NCBI RefSeq assembly: GCF_002076895.1
Contig: NZ_CP020465.1
Coordinates: 1,364,001 to 1,428,000, forward strand
Direction of reading: 5' to 3'
DNA: 64,000 nt
Source: Cognaticolwellia beringensis
Lineage (GTDB): Bacteria > Pseudomonadota > Gammaproteobacteria > Enterobacterales > Alteromonadaceae
The notes under the pieces were generated by a model, which worked only from the letters and a program-made list of their open reading frames with translations, was not told the DNA's origin and did no database searches. Position numbers and translations under genes: made by a program. Shown here piece by piece: positions 26,191 through 35,365 of the stretch (the first letter of the stretch is position 1; each line of letters begins with the position of its first letter).

Positions 26191-27273
26191 CTATTCAGCA
26201 GGCGTTGGTACATCATTTTTACTGACTTGTTTTTGATTTGTGATCTCTTCAGACCATTTTTCTTCTTCTGCTTCGGCTTTTATACCTTCTTGGTCACTGC
26301 CGTGTGGGAAAGTAAATACTAGTCTAGTTAGCAAAGGGAAATGATCTGAATCAATAGACGGTAAGCGTTGTATATCACGTAGTGTAAAATGCGAGCTGTG
26401 AAATAAATGATCTAATGGCCAACGGGCAATTGGGTAATCTACGTGAAAAGTGTTAAAGGCGCCGCGGCCGACACGAGGATCTAACAAACCACTAATTTTA
26501 CGGAACAATCGAGTGGTTGCAGACCAAGCAACGTCATTAAGATCGCCGGTTACAATCACCGGTTGCTTGCTCTTTGCAACGCTTTTCGCCACCATAATTA
26601 ATTCTGCATCACGCTCAGCCGATTCAGGGTTTTCTGTTGGACTAGGTGGCGCTGGATGAAGAAAATGGGCACGCACTTTATCGCCGGTTCGTAATGTTAA
26701 GCACACATGTATCGACGGCACATCTTGCTCAACTAAGTAACATAATTCTTGCTCGTCTAGCGGCAGCCTTGAATAAACATGCATGCCATAAAGGTTATCG
26801 AGCGGGCATTTAATGCTGTAAGGCATATCAGTTTCAATCACTTTAAGCTGGTCTTGCCACCATTGGTCGGACTCAAGAGTCACTAACACGTCAGGCTTAT
26901 GCTGTTTAACTAAACTGATTAAGGCTTTAGCGTTACGATTAGGGGTGAATACATTCGATGTCAATATACTCAGTTGCTTTTCAGCGGTGTTATCATTTGA
27001 TGTTGCTACCTCTTTACGCCATAAAAGAGTAAAAGGTAATATCCACCATAATTGCCATATTAAACATGTCGTAGTGGCAAAAATTAATGTCTGTACGACT
27101 ATTGTTTCTCGATCTAACAATAGCAGTTGGGCAATTAATAACGCAGCGGCAAATATCATAAATTGCAAACGCGGAAAGTCCATACCTCTGATCAGCCAAT
27201 GTGGGTGTCGCCATAAAGGCAGTAAGGTAAAAATGAGAATGAGCAGTGTGCAAAGGCTGAGTATTTGTAACAT
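26191..27273 (-). CDS. Endonuclease/exonuclease/phosphatase family protein, membrane anchored
   Basis: 360 residues. There are three N-terminal helices (to about residue 90), then an EEP domain facing the periplasm. Landmarks are ILTSNVF with the first Asn, LVTLESDQWW (metal-binding Glu), VIVTGDLNDVAWS (Asp/Asn pair) and the final SDHFPLLTRLVF (catalytic Asp-His). A charged tail rich in Glu follows. Such proteins resemble bacterial DNase-I-like phosphodiesterases; the substrate (nucleic acid, phosphoinositide-like or lipid) is not known. It is a single gene. Confidence 0.82.
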   Translation of the reverse strand: MLQILSLCTLLILIFTLLPLWRHPHWLIRGMDFPRLQFMIFAAALLIAQLLLLDRETIVVQTLIFATTTCLIWQLWWILPFTLLWRKEVATSNDNTAEKQLSILTSNVFTPNRNAKALISLVKQHKPDVLVTLESDQWWQDQLKVIETDMPYSIKCPLDNLYGMHVYSRLPLDEQELCYLVEQDVPSIHVCLTLRTGDKVRAHFLHPAPPSPTENPESAERDAELIMVAKSVAKSKQPVIVTGDLNDVAWSATTRLFRKISGLLDPRVGRGAFNTFHVDYPIARWPLDHLFHSSHFTLRDIQRLPSIDSDHFPLLTRLVFTFPHGSDQEGIKAEAEEEKWSEEITNQKQVSKNDVPTPAE

Positions 27274-27538
27274 ATAGACTTTTCTTTAATCGTTAGTTTT
27301 ATATTATATCAATAGGGCTAAATAATTGTTCAATTTGGATTAATTAATATCTTGCTCGAAGCAATGGGCAAATTAATTGTATATTTTCGCTTTCACCATG
27401 ACGTATCAATAAAGATACGGCTTTTTATCGACTAAGAATAGCGCTAATTCTTTGTTTATTTAAAAAGTATTATAAATAAAAACCAAAATACCTTTTACAT
27501 CGTATAATCGTCATTAACTCACCAACTGGTAATTAATT

Positions 27539-27718
27539 ATGTTTTCAATATTTAAGTCAGACCCACTAAAAAAGTTAAATAAGCGCTATGAAGCCAAGCT
27601 TGAGCTCGCTATGCATGCCCAAAGAAATGGCGATATTAAAGGCTATGCCATGATTACTGCTGAAGCTGAAAAAATAGCAGTTCAAATAAAAGCGTTAGAA
27701 ATATCATCTAATAGCTGA
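27539..27718 (+). CDS. Small Lacal_2735/DUF6435-like protein (copy 1)
   Basis: A 59-residue protein from the ATG at 27539, too short for routine calling. It begins MFSIFKSDPLKKLNKRYEAK, continues with a helix (KLELAMHAQRNGDIKGYAM) and ends with an amphipathic helix (AEAEKIAVQIKALE). This is the Lacal_2735/DUF6435 pattern, of unknown function. A second copy with the same length lies at 28858-29037 on the other strand, with the MscS gene between. Sharing of the MFS-F and KKLNKRYE motifs between the copies supports both being real. Confidence 0.75.
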   Translation: MFSIFKSDPLKKLNKRYEAKLELAMHAQRNGDIKGYAMITAEAEKIAVQIKALEISSNS

Positions 27719-27862
27719 TTAAATCACAAGGGCTATATTATGCTAAAGTCAGAATTTATCATTAGATTATGTGCTAAAGCAGCTGTAAATAAATGATATT
27801 ACTTCATCATAAGATTTGTTTATATTAAATTAATATCGTTGATTACATATTACCAAGATTAA

Positions 27863-28744
27863 TTATTCAGATGATTTATCTTGCTGTTTATCCGTGTTAA
27901 CACTAATGGGTTGATTAAAAGTAAGCGTACGATAAGGGAAAGGTATTTCGATACCCGATTTATCAAGCGCAGATTTTACTGCAGCCACAACTTCATCTCG
28001 AGACTCTCGAATGTCTAGGGGCTTAGAGCCTGTCCACCAAGTCACTTCAAAATTTATTGATGAGTCTGCAAACTCGTTGGCAAATATTTGTACGGGTCGA
28101 GAATCACTAATAACAGTTTTACAGTCGGTTACAGCTTGTTTTATAACTGCTCTTGCCTCATCTACATTTTCGCCATAGCCTACGCCACAAACAATGGTTG
28201 TTCTTCGCTGGTCAAGATCTGTTCGTATCGTGAGTGGGTTCTTAAATAATATACTATTAGGCAGTATTACTAATTCACCATCGGGTTGACGAATATGTGT
28301 TTCACGCACGAGTATTGTTTCAACGGTGCCTTCATAACCCTCACAGGCAATAAAGTCATTAATGCGCATTTCTTTACGAATCAAAATGATAATGCCGGCT
28401 AAAAAATTTTCAAATATATCTTTAAATGCAAAACCAATAGCAACAGAGCCGATACCTAAACCGGCAAGCATTTTGGTTGGGGTTAGACCTGGGAAAGCGA
28501 TAATGGCGGCAATCATGATACCAATAATCCAAATTGCTATCGAAGAAAATAGAATCAGTAAATTGATTAAGCTCTTACGTAATTTTGTTTTTTTAAGAAT
28601 ACGTTGTGCTATGTTTTTTGCTAATTTAGCGAAAGCGTAAGTTAACAATATTATGACTAATGCAATCAATAATTGCGGCATAACTTCAATAGCACCTCGG
28701 GCAATATCGCGAAGTTGCGCAACCAAAATATTAATAGGTTCCAT
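27863..28744 (-). CDS. Small-conductance mechanosensitive channel, MscS family
   Basis: 293 residues, the length of E. coli MscS (286). Three N-terminal helices (around 20-40, 58-88, 92-125) end with the Gly/Ala-rich pore helix LAGLGIGSVAIGFAFKDI. The beta domain (CEGYEGTVETILVRETHI, VILPNSILFKNPLT) and the C-terminal alpha/beta domain follow. It opens on membrane tension to release osmolytes. Two small homologous proteins flank it, one on each side (27539 and 28858), reading away from or toward it in opposite orientation. Confidence 0.9.
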   Translation of the reverse strand: MEPINILVAQLRDIARGAIEVMPQLLIALVIILLTYAFAKLAKNIAQRILKKTKLRKSLINLLILFSSIAIWIIGIMIAAIIAFPGLTPTKMLAGLGIGSVAIGFAFKDIFENFLAGIIILIRKEMRINDFIACEGYEGTVETILVRETHIRQPDGELVILPNSILFKNPLTIRTDLDQRRTTIVCGVGYGENVDEARAVIKQAVTDCKTVISDSRPVQIFANEFADSSINFEVTWWTGSKPLDIRESRDEVVAAVKSALDKSGIEIPFPYRTLTFNQPISVNTDKQQDKSSE

Positions 28745-28857
28745 CTTTAATTCCTTTTAGCTTCATTAGGACTGAGTTATGAAAACATTTAGTGCCTGAT
28801 ATAAAGTCGCTAAATTGTAGCTAGTTTAATTATATTATTTTAGCTTAGAAGTTAACG

Positions 28858-29037
28858 TTATGCTTTTGTGGGTTTTTCTAATGCTTGTATTTTTTGTCTA
28901 ATTATAAGTGCTTCTTCAGCGAACATTGAAAAAGCACTTATATCACCGTGTTTTTGCGCACAGATAGCTTTTGCAAGTTTTTCCTCATAACGTTTGTTTA
29001 ATTTTTTAGTTTCGTGCTTTATAAATAATGAAAACAT
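28858..29037 (-). CDS. Small Lacal_2735/DUF6435-like protein (copy 2)
   Basis: A 59-residue protein read from the ATG at 29037: MFSLFIKHETKKLNKRYEEK, then AICAQKHGDISAFSMFAEEA and QKIQALEKPTKA. It aligns without gaps to the copy at 27539; the MFS-F, KKLNKRYE and AQ-GDI positions and the IQALE/IKALE end match, with the rest diverged. GAG lies 10 bases before the ATG. Such proteins are short, charged and helical; the function is unknown. Both copies have a conserved start and length, so neither is a degraded remnant. Confidence 0.75.
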   Translation of the reverse strand: MFSLFIKHETKKLNKRYEEKLAKAICAQKHGDISAFSMFAEEALIIRQKIQALEKPTKA

Positions 29038-29402
29038 ATAAATATCTCGTGAGTTACTTATAAGTCTACATACGGCTACAAATAGCTTTTGGTTTTCTTT
29101 TTATAAATTAAATCATAACTTTCGATCAGTTGAGCTGATCAATAAACCCATTTTAAAATATTATTGGAAGGCTAGACTACTCGATGTAGTTGTCTGTAAG
29201 ATTAGCTTTTTGCAAGCTGATATATAGTTGAAGTACGAGTAATTCATTGATATTGATGTTTTTTACGGTTTTATTTATGTTTTAATAGCGTTAAAACCAA
29301 CTGTCGTTTGGCTTGTTCAATGTAAACAGTTGTTATAAATTTTGATGAAATAACGCGATGTGCGGCAGGTTTTACCAAAGGCCGCACATACCTTAAATGC
29401 TA
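29038..29402. other. Intergenic region with two inverted repeats
   Basis: About 365 AT-rich bases. GATCAG-5-CTGATC lies at 29124-29140. A 9-bp stem ATGTGCGGC/GCCGCACAT lies at 29358-29389, 13 bases downstream of the S9 peptidase stop. The second is a probable transcript end for the peptidase gene, though it lacks a T-tract. Confidence 0.45.
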
Positions 29403-31490
29403 TTAATCTTGCTTCGCTACTTTGTCCTGCTGATCTGCTTTTGCTACATCATATTTAGCAAACCAGCCCATAATGTTATCGGTTTTAGCAATTAAACGGC
29501 TAGGGCGTGACGCAATATAATGCGGTGCGCTGGGCACTCTGATCAGTGCCGTATCAACACCTAACATTTTAAGTGCAGTATAAAACTGCTCAGCCTCCCA
29601 TGCAGGCGTTCGATAATCTTCTTCCCCCACCATCATCAAAGTTGGAGTTTTAACTTTATCAACATAGCGAATAGGGGAAAACTTTAGGAATGCTTCAGGG
29701 TTAGACCAAGGGTCTTCACGTATCCAATGTCGTCTAACATAAGGGGCAATATCACCGGCCAATGCCATTGTCATCCAGTTAATTACCGGTTTTATTGACG
29801 CCGCAGCAGCAAACCTTTGGGTTTTAGTTACAATCCAAGCGGTTAAAATTCCGCCGCCAGAGCCACCGGTGACAAATAAACGTTTATCGTCGACATACTG
29901 ACGAGCCACTATTTCATCCACTACACTCATTAAATCATGGTAATCATTACCAGGGTAAGCGCGATCAATTTCTAGCGCAAAGTCTTCACCATAACCTGTT
30001 GAGCCGCGAGGATTAGCCCAAACAGTGACATAACCTTCAGCAGCGTAACGTTGCATTTCGCTAGCAAAGTAAGGACCGTACATAGTGTAAGGACCACCAT
30101 GTATCTCTAAAATCATAGGAAAGCTACCATCGGCTTTAAAATCAGGTGGAAAAGCCACCCAAGCTTCAATTTCTTTACCATCATGACTGGATTTAACTTT
30201 GATCTCTTCAACTGTTGCCATCTCAAGATAAGGCAGTAAATCATCATTCAGTTTGGTTAAAATCTGTTGTTTCTTACCTTTATAATCGCTCAAGCCAACT
30301 TCGGCTGGACGATCAGAAAATCCTGCCATATAGGCAATTTTAGGTTTACTTTGGTTACTGATGGAGAAACTACCATTGGCATAGGGGCGGCCGATAGAAC
30401 CACCACCAATTCCAGTCAATATTTTTGAAATATTATCTTTTAAGTCAGTACGATACAGGCTAATTACGCCGTGATCCTCAGATGAAAAATACAATGATTT
30501 ACTTGTCGAATGCCATTTTATTTGTCCAATGCTACCAGAGAAGTCAGCGGCTATTTCTCGAGCATTAGTGCCATCTGCGTTCATGATATATAAATTACTT
30601 TGTTGATAGGACAGCACCTTGTCGTCATAACCAATATAGGCGATATATTTGCCATTAGGCGAAACCGTTGCACCAGCATCTGGACCGTCACGCTTAGTTA
30701 ATGCTGTTATCGACAAATCCTGCAATTCAATGGCATATATCTCGCTTTCAATGAAGTCCATGTCGCGGTCTTCTGCTGAATTACCCGTAACTAGTAGTGT
30801 ATCTTTGTCTAACCAAGCTGAAGTATTCATATCAGCATCGCCATGAGTTAATTGGCGTACAGAGCCGCCTTCAATCGGTATCGTAAACACTTGCGTGGTA
30901 CCTTCATCTAAATAGCCTCTTCCATCAAATCGAAATGTAAGATCGTCATATACCTTCATTGCATCATTCCATTGTGCACCTTCGGGCTTATCAACAGCTG
31001 GGGCAAAGCTTGGACTTTTACCTTTGACAAACATATTGAAAGCTATGTGTTTGCCATCAGGAGACCAGATGGCGCGTGACGGAGCGCTGGCAAATTGAGC
31101 TAAGGCAATATGTCGGTCTGATTGCACATATAACAACCTTAATTCAGGCTTACCGTCAGTTGCGCTAACAAAAACTAATGTTTTTCCATCTGGTGACCAT
31201 CGAGGAGAATGAGAAGGCGCTTCGCCATCAATTAATGGTAGGTGCGTGCCTTTAGCAATATCGAGCAACCAAATGTGGCTTTGGTCATTATCACTCATTC
31301 TGTCCATAGAGTGGCGCACATAAGTAATGTGCTTACCGTCAGGTGAAATCTGAGGGTCGGTGGCATATTCCATATCAAACACTCGCATCGCGGTAAAACG
31401 TTTTGATGGAGTGTTGTTGTCAGCCGCTAAACTGCTAGTTAACGTAAATAATGAACATAAAAAAATGAAACCTAGATGACTGTAGCGCAT
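29403..31490 (-). CDS. S9 family prolyl-oligopeptidase-like peptidase
   Basis: 695 residues with a signal peptide (cut after SSLAAD region). The N-terminal beta-propeller has repeated blade motifs SPDGKHITYVRH, SPRWSPDGKTLVFVS, AIWSPDGKHIAFN and TVSPNGKYIAYIG (to about residue 400). The C-terminal alpha/beta hydrolase has Ser544 in GGSGGG, Asp625 in GEEDYRT and His657 in APHYI. This is an S9C-type acylaminoacyl or dipeptidyl peptidase acting in the periplasm on peptides. It is a single gene, common in marine gammaproteobacteria that grow on protein. Confidence 0.88.
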   Translation of the reverse strand: MRYSHLGFIFLCSLFTLTSSLAADNNTPSKRFTAMRVFDMEYATDPQISPDGKHITYVRHSMDRMSDNDQSHIWLLDIAKGTHLPLIDGEAPSHSPRWSPDGKTLVFVSATDGKPELRLLYVQSDRHIALAQFASAPSRAIWSPDGKHIAFNMFVKGKSPSFAPAVDKPEGAQWNDAMKVYDDLTFRFDGRGYLDEGTTQVFTIPIEGGSVRQLTHGDADMNTSAWLDKDTLLVTGNSAEDRDMDFIESEIYAIELQDLSITALTKRDGPDAGATVSPNGKYIAYIGYDDKVLSYQQSNLYIMNADGTNAREIAADFSGSIGQIKWHSTSKSLYFSSEDHGVISLYRTDLKDNISKILTGIGGGSIGRPYANGSFSISNQSKPKIAYMAGFSDRPAEVGLSDYKGKKQQILTKLNDDLLPYLEMATVEEIKVKSSHDGKEIEAWVAFPPDFKADGSFPMILEIHGGPYTMYGPYFASEMQRYAAEGYVTVWANPRGSTGYGEDFALEIDRAYPGNDYHDLMSVVDEIVARQYVDDKRLFVTGGSGGGILTAWIVTKTQRFAAAASIKPVINWMTMALAGDIAPYVRRHWIREDPWSNPEAFLKFSPIRYVDKVKTPTLMMVGEEDYRTPAWEAEQFYTALKMLGVDTALIRVPSAPHYIASRPSRLIAKTDNIMGWFAKYDVAKADQQDKVAKQD

Positions 31491-31823
31491 TTTCTATCCC
31501 TGTTATTTATTCTTAGTTTAAGGTTTATATGCATTGCATTGACTTGCACAGGTTTGGTAAGGATAGCTTAGAAACAAGCATTTAACCAAACCTAGCAGTG
31601 TATACCTCTAGCATGTAAATGTTTTGAAAGATAAGCAGTGCTTTGGCATTGCGACCCGCAGCAGAAAAGCACCCACTTGATAAAATAGCAGGTTGATTTA
31701 GTTATTTTAACGTACTAATAAAGCCCCGCTATTCGATGTTAATGTATCTGGTATAAAACTATGAGATAATTTCATTTATTGAATTTTTATGTTCCATACT
31801 TATTAATTACTGAGGAAACGTTA
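31491..31823. promoter_or_regulatory. Divergent intergenic region with an extended -10 element
   Basis: About 330 bases between the S9 peptidase start (minus) and the exonuclease start (plus). TGGTATAAA near 31750 is an extended -10-like element about 70 bases before the exonuclease start. Nothing else is recognisable. Confidence 0.4.
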
Positions 31824-32447
31824 GTGTTAGCTAACTCGATAGTCGTACTGGATTTTGAAACAACAGGTTTATCACCTGATCAAGGGGATCGCGCCATTGA
31901 AATTGGTGCAGTTAAACTTGAAAACGGCATTGTAACTGACAGATTTCAAGCCTTGATGAATCCAGGGCGACGCATCAATAGTTTTATTGAAAACTATACC
32001 GGTATTAGTAATACCATGTTGGCTACAGCACTTCCGTGTGCAGAGGTTATGACCGACTTTGCTGACTTTATAGGCGAAAGCAATTTACTCGCGCACAATG
32101 CCTCTTTTGACTCTCGTTTTCTTACGGCTGAGTTTTCAAACTTGGGGCGTCAGGTTTTAGGCGAATTTACTTGTTCATTATTAGTGTCGCGACGTATTTA
32201 TCAAGATGCACCAAATCATAAGTTAGGCACGTTAATTAATTATAAAAACATCGCCGCCGATGGCAGTTTTCATCGAGCGTTATTTGATGCAGAAATGACC
32301 GCTGAATTATGGTTAATTATGTTAAAGGATATTAGCGAGCGCTATGGTTTAGAGAATATACCTTTTAGCTTAATCAAGCGACTGACCAGAACCCCAAAAG
32401 CTCAAATAGCTAAACTACTTACAAATTATGCTGCTAAAGTGCTTTAA
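31824..32447 (+). CDS. DnaQ-like 3'-5' exonuclease
   Basis: The GTG at 31824 is chosen because GAGGAAACGTTA is directly upstream; TTG at 31779 is the far alternative. It has 207 residues. The RNase T/DnaQ motifs are Exo I LDFETTGLSPDQGD (Asp-Glu), Exo II NLLAHNASFDSRF (Asp) and Exo III HRALFDAEMTAELW (His-4-Asp, the DEDDh type). It may trim single-stranded DNA or RNA ends. It differs from the polymerase III epsilon subunit, since no beta-clamp-binding or DnaE tail is evident. It is monocistronic. Confidence 0.85.
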   Translation: MLANSIVVLDFETTGLSPDQGDRAIEIGAVKLENGIVTDRFQALMNPGRRINSFIENYTGISNTMLATALPCAEVMTDFADFIGESNLLAHNASFDSRFLTAEFSNLGRQVLGEFTCSLLVSRRIYQDAPNHKLGTLINYKNIAADGSFHRALFDAEMTAELWLIMLKDISERYGLENIPFSLIKRLTRTPKAQIAKLLTNYAAKVL

Positions 32448-33052
32448 CTGAATAAGTTACACTGAAAATTTATCTATTCTAAACTCAAGTCATAGTTAAT
32501 TATAAACTGGGATTATTAGTAATATAATACCTCCAATAGATGCTTTATAGCTATAAGCATTAAAGCATCTATAAAACACTTTGATGACGTGAATAAAGCG
32601 ACAACAACGCTGAAAAAATTTCGCTATAGTGTTAACGGCCGAAAGTTGGAGCTTGATCACGTCATTATTGAACAACCCCTACAAATACGATTGCTGTGGC
32701 AAGCACAAGACTGCACTTAACTACAAAGCAAAGTGGATTCATTTGTAAAACGTTGATTGGCGTTTGTGACCATTGCAGGATAAATATTAATAATTTAAAC
32801 AACTTAATTGATTTTAAAAGCTAAAAAATCAGCATACCCCAGCTGATATAAATAATAATTACTTTAACTTGAGCTTATTATATCCGCAGTAACCATCTAA
32901 TAATTCATAATATTGGTATTAACACTATCTCCCATTTAAAAAACTGTAGAGTTTGCATGCACGCTAATTGTGTTCATTATATACTTAAGCCATTTGTCAG
33001 TTAGCTTTTCTCAGGTATGCTGTTTATATCATGAAAATAAGAGGAGTTAACA
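32448..33052. other. Gene-poor region with a probable fdhD relic
   Basis: About 600 bases between the exonuclease and the oxidoreductase genes. It contains the truncated fdhD-like fragment at 32589-32720, a weak hairpin (ATCAGC/GCTGAT, 32828-32847) and AT-rich sequence. I see no insertion-sequence end. Confidence 0.5.
32589..32720 (+). pseudogene. Probable truncated FdhD (formate dehydrogenase accessory sulfurtransferase) remnant
   Basis: A 43-codon frame, possibly from the GTG at 32589, encodes NKATTTLKKFRYSVNGRKLE and then LDHVIIEQPLQIRLLWQAQ before a stop. The ExPLxIRL pattern resembles the start of FdhD proteins (the EEPLEIRL-type motif) that precede the catalytic Cys region. Nothing recognisable as the remaining roughly 220 residues follows. 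It reads as a decayed N-terminus. The match rests on one motif and may be coincidence. Confidence 0.35.
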
Positions 33053-34096
33053 TTGACAGACAATATGTTCAAAACGGTTAAAGGTTTCGCTTTGGTTCTA
33101 AGTGATGAAAATGAGCTAAAACCTTCGCAAAGAATAAAGCGCATTGAAAAAACATTACCTGAGCTTAAGCCTGGGCAAGTATTAGTTAAAATGTTGGCCA
33201 CACCCGTTAATCCCTCTGATTTAATGTATTTGCTAGGTAAATATGGTCTAGCAGCACAAGATGGTGCCTTTGTTGGCTTTGAAGGTTGTGGCATTGTAGT
33301 CGAAGCTAATGCTGGGCTTTACGGCCGGTGGTTAAAGGGCAAGCGCGTAGCTCTATCAGCACAACCCGGTATTGATGGCGTATGGGCTGAATATGCTATT
33401 ACAAAAATAAATTTTTGTTTACCGGTGCGAAAAGAATTAAGTGATGACCAAGCGGCAACGATTATCGTTAACCCATGTACATCTGTTTGCTTAGTAGAGC
33501 GGGCCATAGCTCTTGGCAGTAAAGCCATCGTTATTAATGCAGGGGCAAGTCAAGTAGGTAAGGGGGTTATCCGTTATGCAAAGCTTAAAGGTATTAAAAC
33601 TATAGCGACTGTTCGTAGTGAAGCGAATGTTGAGGTTTTGCAAGCTTTAGGAGCCGATTGTGTCTTACTAACTTCACATGAAAATTTTGATGAATCATTA
33701 AAGCATTGGGCGAAAAAACTCAACGCTAAAGTTTTATTAGATGCTGTTGCAGCTAACGATACCCCTAGAGTTTTAAAAGCGATGCCCAATAGTTCTACAG
33801 CCATAGTTTATGGTCGTTTAACTGAAACTCATGATGCGCTTGGTGGTTTATTTAGCGTTGCTGATGTCATATTTCGTGATATCAAAGTAGAAGGTTTTTG
33901 GTTGGCAAAATACATTGGTGATGCCTCTGTATTACAGGTATTATCACTAAGTTCTAAAGTGCAAAAACTGTTTGCTCAAGACGTTTTTAAGACAGATATT
34001 TATGCCAGCGTGGGCTTTGATGATTTTTCCGAAGCATTAGATCACTACGCGAAACATAAAAGTGATGGTAAAGTGATATTAATGCCTAATAATTAA
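33053..34096 (+). CDS. Zinc-free medium-chain reductase (quinone/enoyl-CoA reductase-like)
   Basis: 347 residues from TTG 33053, preceded by AGAGGAGTTAACA; an ATG at 33065 is the alternative. It has the MDR fold: a GroES-like N-domain (KPGQVLVKMLATPVNPSDLMYLLGKYG) and a Rossmann domain with INAGASQVGKGVIRYAKLKG and a Val-Arg pair after the third strand, suggesting NADPH. The catalytic zinc Cys/His ligands are absent, as in quinone oxidoreductase and mitochondrial enoyl-CoA reductase types. The substrate is unknown. The gene ends four bases into the convergent 34093 gene. Confidence 0.84.
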   Translation: MTDNMFKTVKGFALVLSDENELKPSQRIKRIEKTLPELKPGQVLVKMLATPVNPSDLMYLLGKYGLAAQDGAFVGFEGCGIVVEANAGLYGRWLKGKRVALSAQPGIDGVWAEYAITKINFCLPVRKELSDDQAATIIVNPCTSVCLVERAIALGSKAIVINAGASQVGKGVIRYAKLKGIKTIATVRSEANVEVLQALGADCVLLTSHENFDESLKHWAKKLNAKVLLDAVAANDTPRVLKAMPNSSTAIVYGRLTETHDALGGLFSVADVIFRDIKVEGFWLAKYIGDASVLQVLSLSSKVQKLFAQDVFKTDIYASVGFDDFSEALDHYAKHKSDGKVILMPNN

Positions 34097-34821
34097 AAAT
34101 TATATTTTTCAATGATATTTTGATATTTATTGCTCGCTTTAAAGGTTTTTAAAGCAGAGTTAAATACTTCGACATCTCCACTATTTTTAAATGCTACCTG
34201 ATACGGACTTAACGGAAAAATATGGTGAATTTGAATATCACTTTGTTTTACCGTTTTACTGAGTTTATTCAAAAAGTGTAAAAATATTTTAGTATCCATT
34301 ACGATGATATCTACTCGACCTAGCAGCAGCAACTCAACTTGTTTTTCTTGATTGGCGACTTGAATATAAATCGAACTATTAGTAACTGCTGCGGAAAATT
34401 CTGCTCCCAATGCTTTGTGGGCTAACTGGAATGCTGCAATAGAATAATCGGCTAATTCCGCAACATTATTGAGTGATATCGCATTTTTTTTCATGGATAT
34501 AGCCACATTTTCATAGCTAATGTAACTTTTGCTTAGGTACTGACTATTCGGAAATATTTTCTCATTCACTGTCAATACAGCATCAATATCTGGTAATGCG
34601 AGCATTTTCTCGGAACGACCATAAGGGATGAAAATAAATTCTGGCTCTTTGCCAATCAAGGTTAATAATTGCTGAATTAACTCTAATTCAAAACCAGTTT
34701 GACTTTCTTCAATAACATAAGGAGGTTTTGATAACCCCACCACGACCTTATAGGATTGGTTTGCCATGCTATTTGTCGAAAGTAAGAAGATAAAGATAAA
34801 CAAAATAATATTTATTGGCAT
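34093..34821 (-). CDS. Periplasmic family-3 solute-binding protein-like protein
   Basis: 242 residues with a signal peptide (INIILFIFIFLLSTNSMA) and a SBP_bac_3 fold: PYVIEESQTGFELELIQQLL near the start and DAVLTVNEK later. Such single-copy proteins in Alteromonadales are often orphan sensors or solute-binders without an adjacent permease. None is next to it here, so the substrate (amino acid or similar) and partner are unknown. The gene tails into the convergent oxidoreductase gene by 4 bp. Confidence 0.78.
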   Translation of the reverse strand: MPINIILFIFIFLLSTNSMANQSYKVVVGLSKPPYVIEESQTGFELELIQQLLTLIGKEPEFIFIPYGRSEKMLALPDIDAVLTVNEKIFPNSQYLSKSYISYENVAISMKKNAISLNNVAELADYSIAAFQLAHKALGAEFSAAVTNSSIYIQVANQEKQVELLLLGRVDIIVMDTKIFLHFLNKLSKTVKQSDIQIHHIFPLSPYQVAFKNSGDVEVFNSALKTFKASNKYQNIIEKYNF

Positions 34822-34873
34822 ATCAACTCCTAGCTATTAACTCTTAAGGTTACGTAATTAAGCTTAGTATATA

Positions 34874-35344
34874 TTACTCGCTGCTTATATCAGCATAAAT
34901 AGCTTGCAGCGATAGTACAAGGTTTTCTGGCGGTAACTCTATTTCTAAACCGCGCTTACCACCACTAACAAAAACGGTATTTAACACTTCTGCACTTTTA
35001 TCTAATACGGTTACTAAGGTTTTTTTTTGCCCTAATGGACTAACCCCGCCTAGTACATAGCCAGTTGAGTTTTGTACTTTATTTGCATCTGCCATTTTAA
35101 TTTTTTTAGCGAGAAGAACTTTGGCTAACTTCTTTAAACTGAGTTGTTTTATCACCGGGATTATAGCAACCGCTAAATAACGACTATCAACTTCAACAAC
35201 CAAGGTTTTGAAAACGGTTTCAGCACTGACGTTTAGTTTCTCAGCTGCTTCTAGACCGTATGATTTACAATTAACATCATGCTGATATTGATGTAGCTTA
35301 TACGCTATAGCTAATTTTTTTAATTGCTTAACACCAGGTGTCAT
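34874..35344 (-). CDS. ybaK: Cys-tRNA(Pro)/Cys-tRNA(Cys) deacylase YbaK
   Basis: 156 residues of the YbaK/EbsC family, the usual length. The conserved lysine lies in ETVFKTLVVEVD; GYVLGGVSPLGQKK is the glycine-rich loop and GGKRGLEIELPPENL is near the C-terminus. It removes mischarged cysteine from tRNA-Pro in trans. It is cytoplasmic, 21 bp downstream of pqiC on the same strand, so probably the last gene of that transcript. Confidence 0.88.
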   Translation of the reverse strand: MTPGVKQLKKLAIAYKLHQYQHDVNCKSYGLEAAEKLNVSAETVFKTLVVEVDSRYLAVAIIPVIKQLSLKKLAKVLLAKKIKMADANKVQNSTGYVLGGVSPLGQKKTLVTVLDKSAEVLNTVFVSGGKRGLEIELPPENLVLSLQAIYADISSE

Positions 35345-35365
35345 ATTGATAATTCCCTTTAATGT

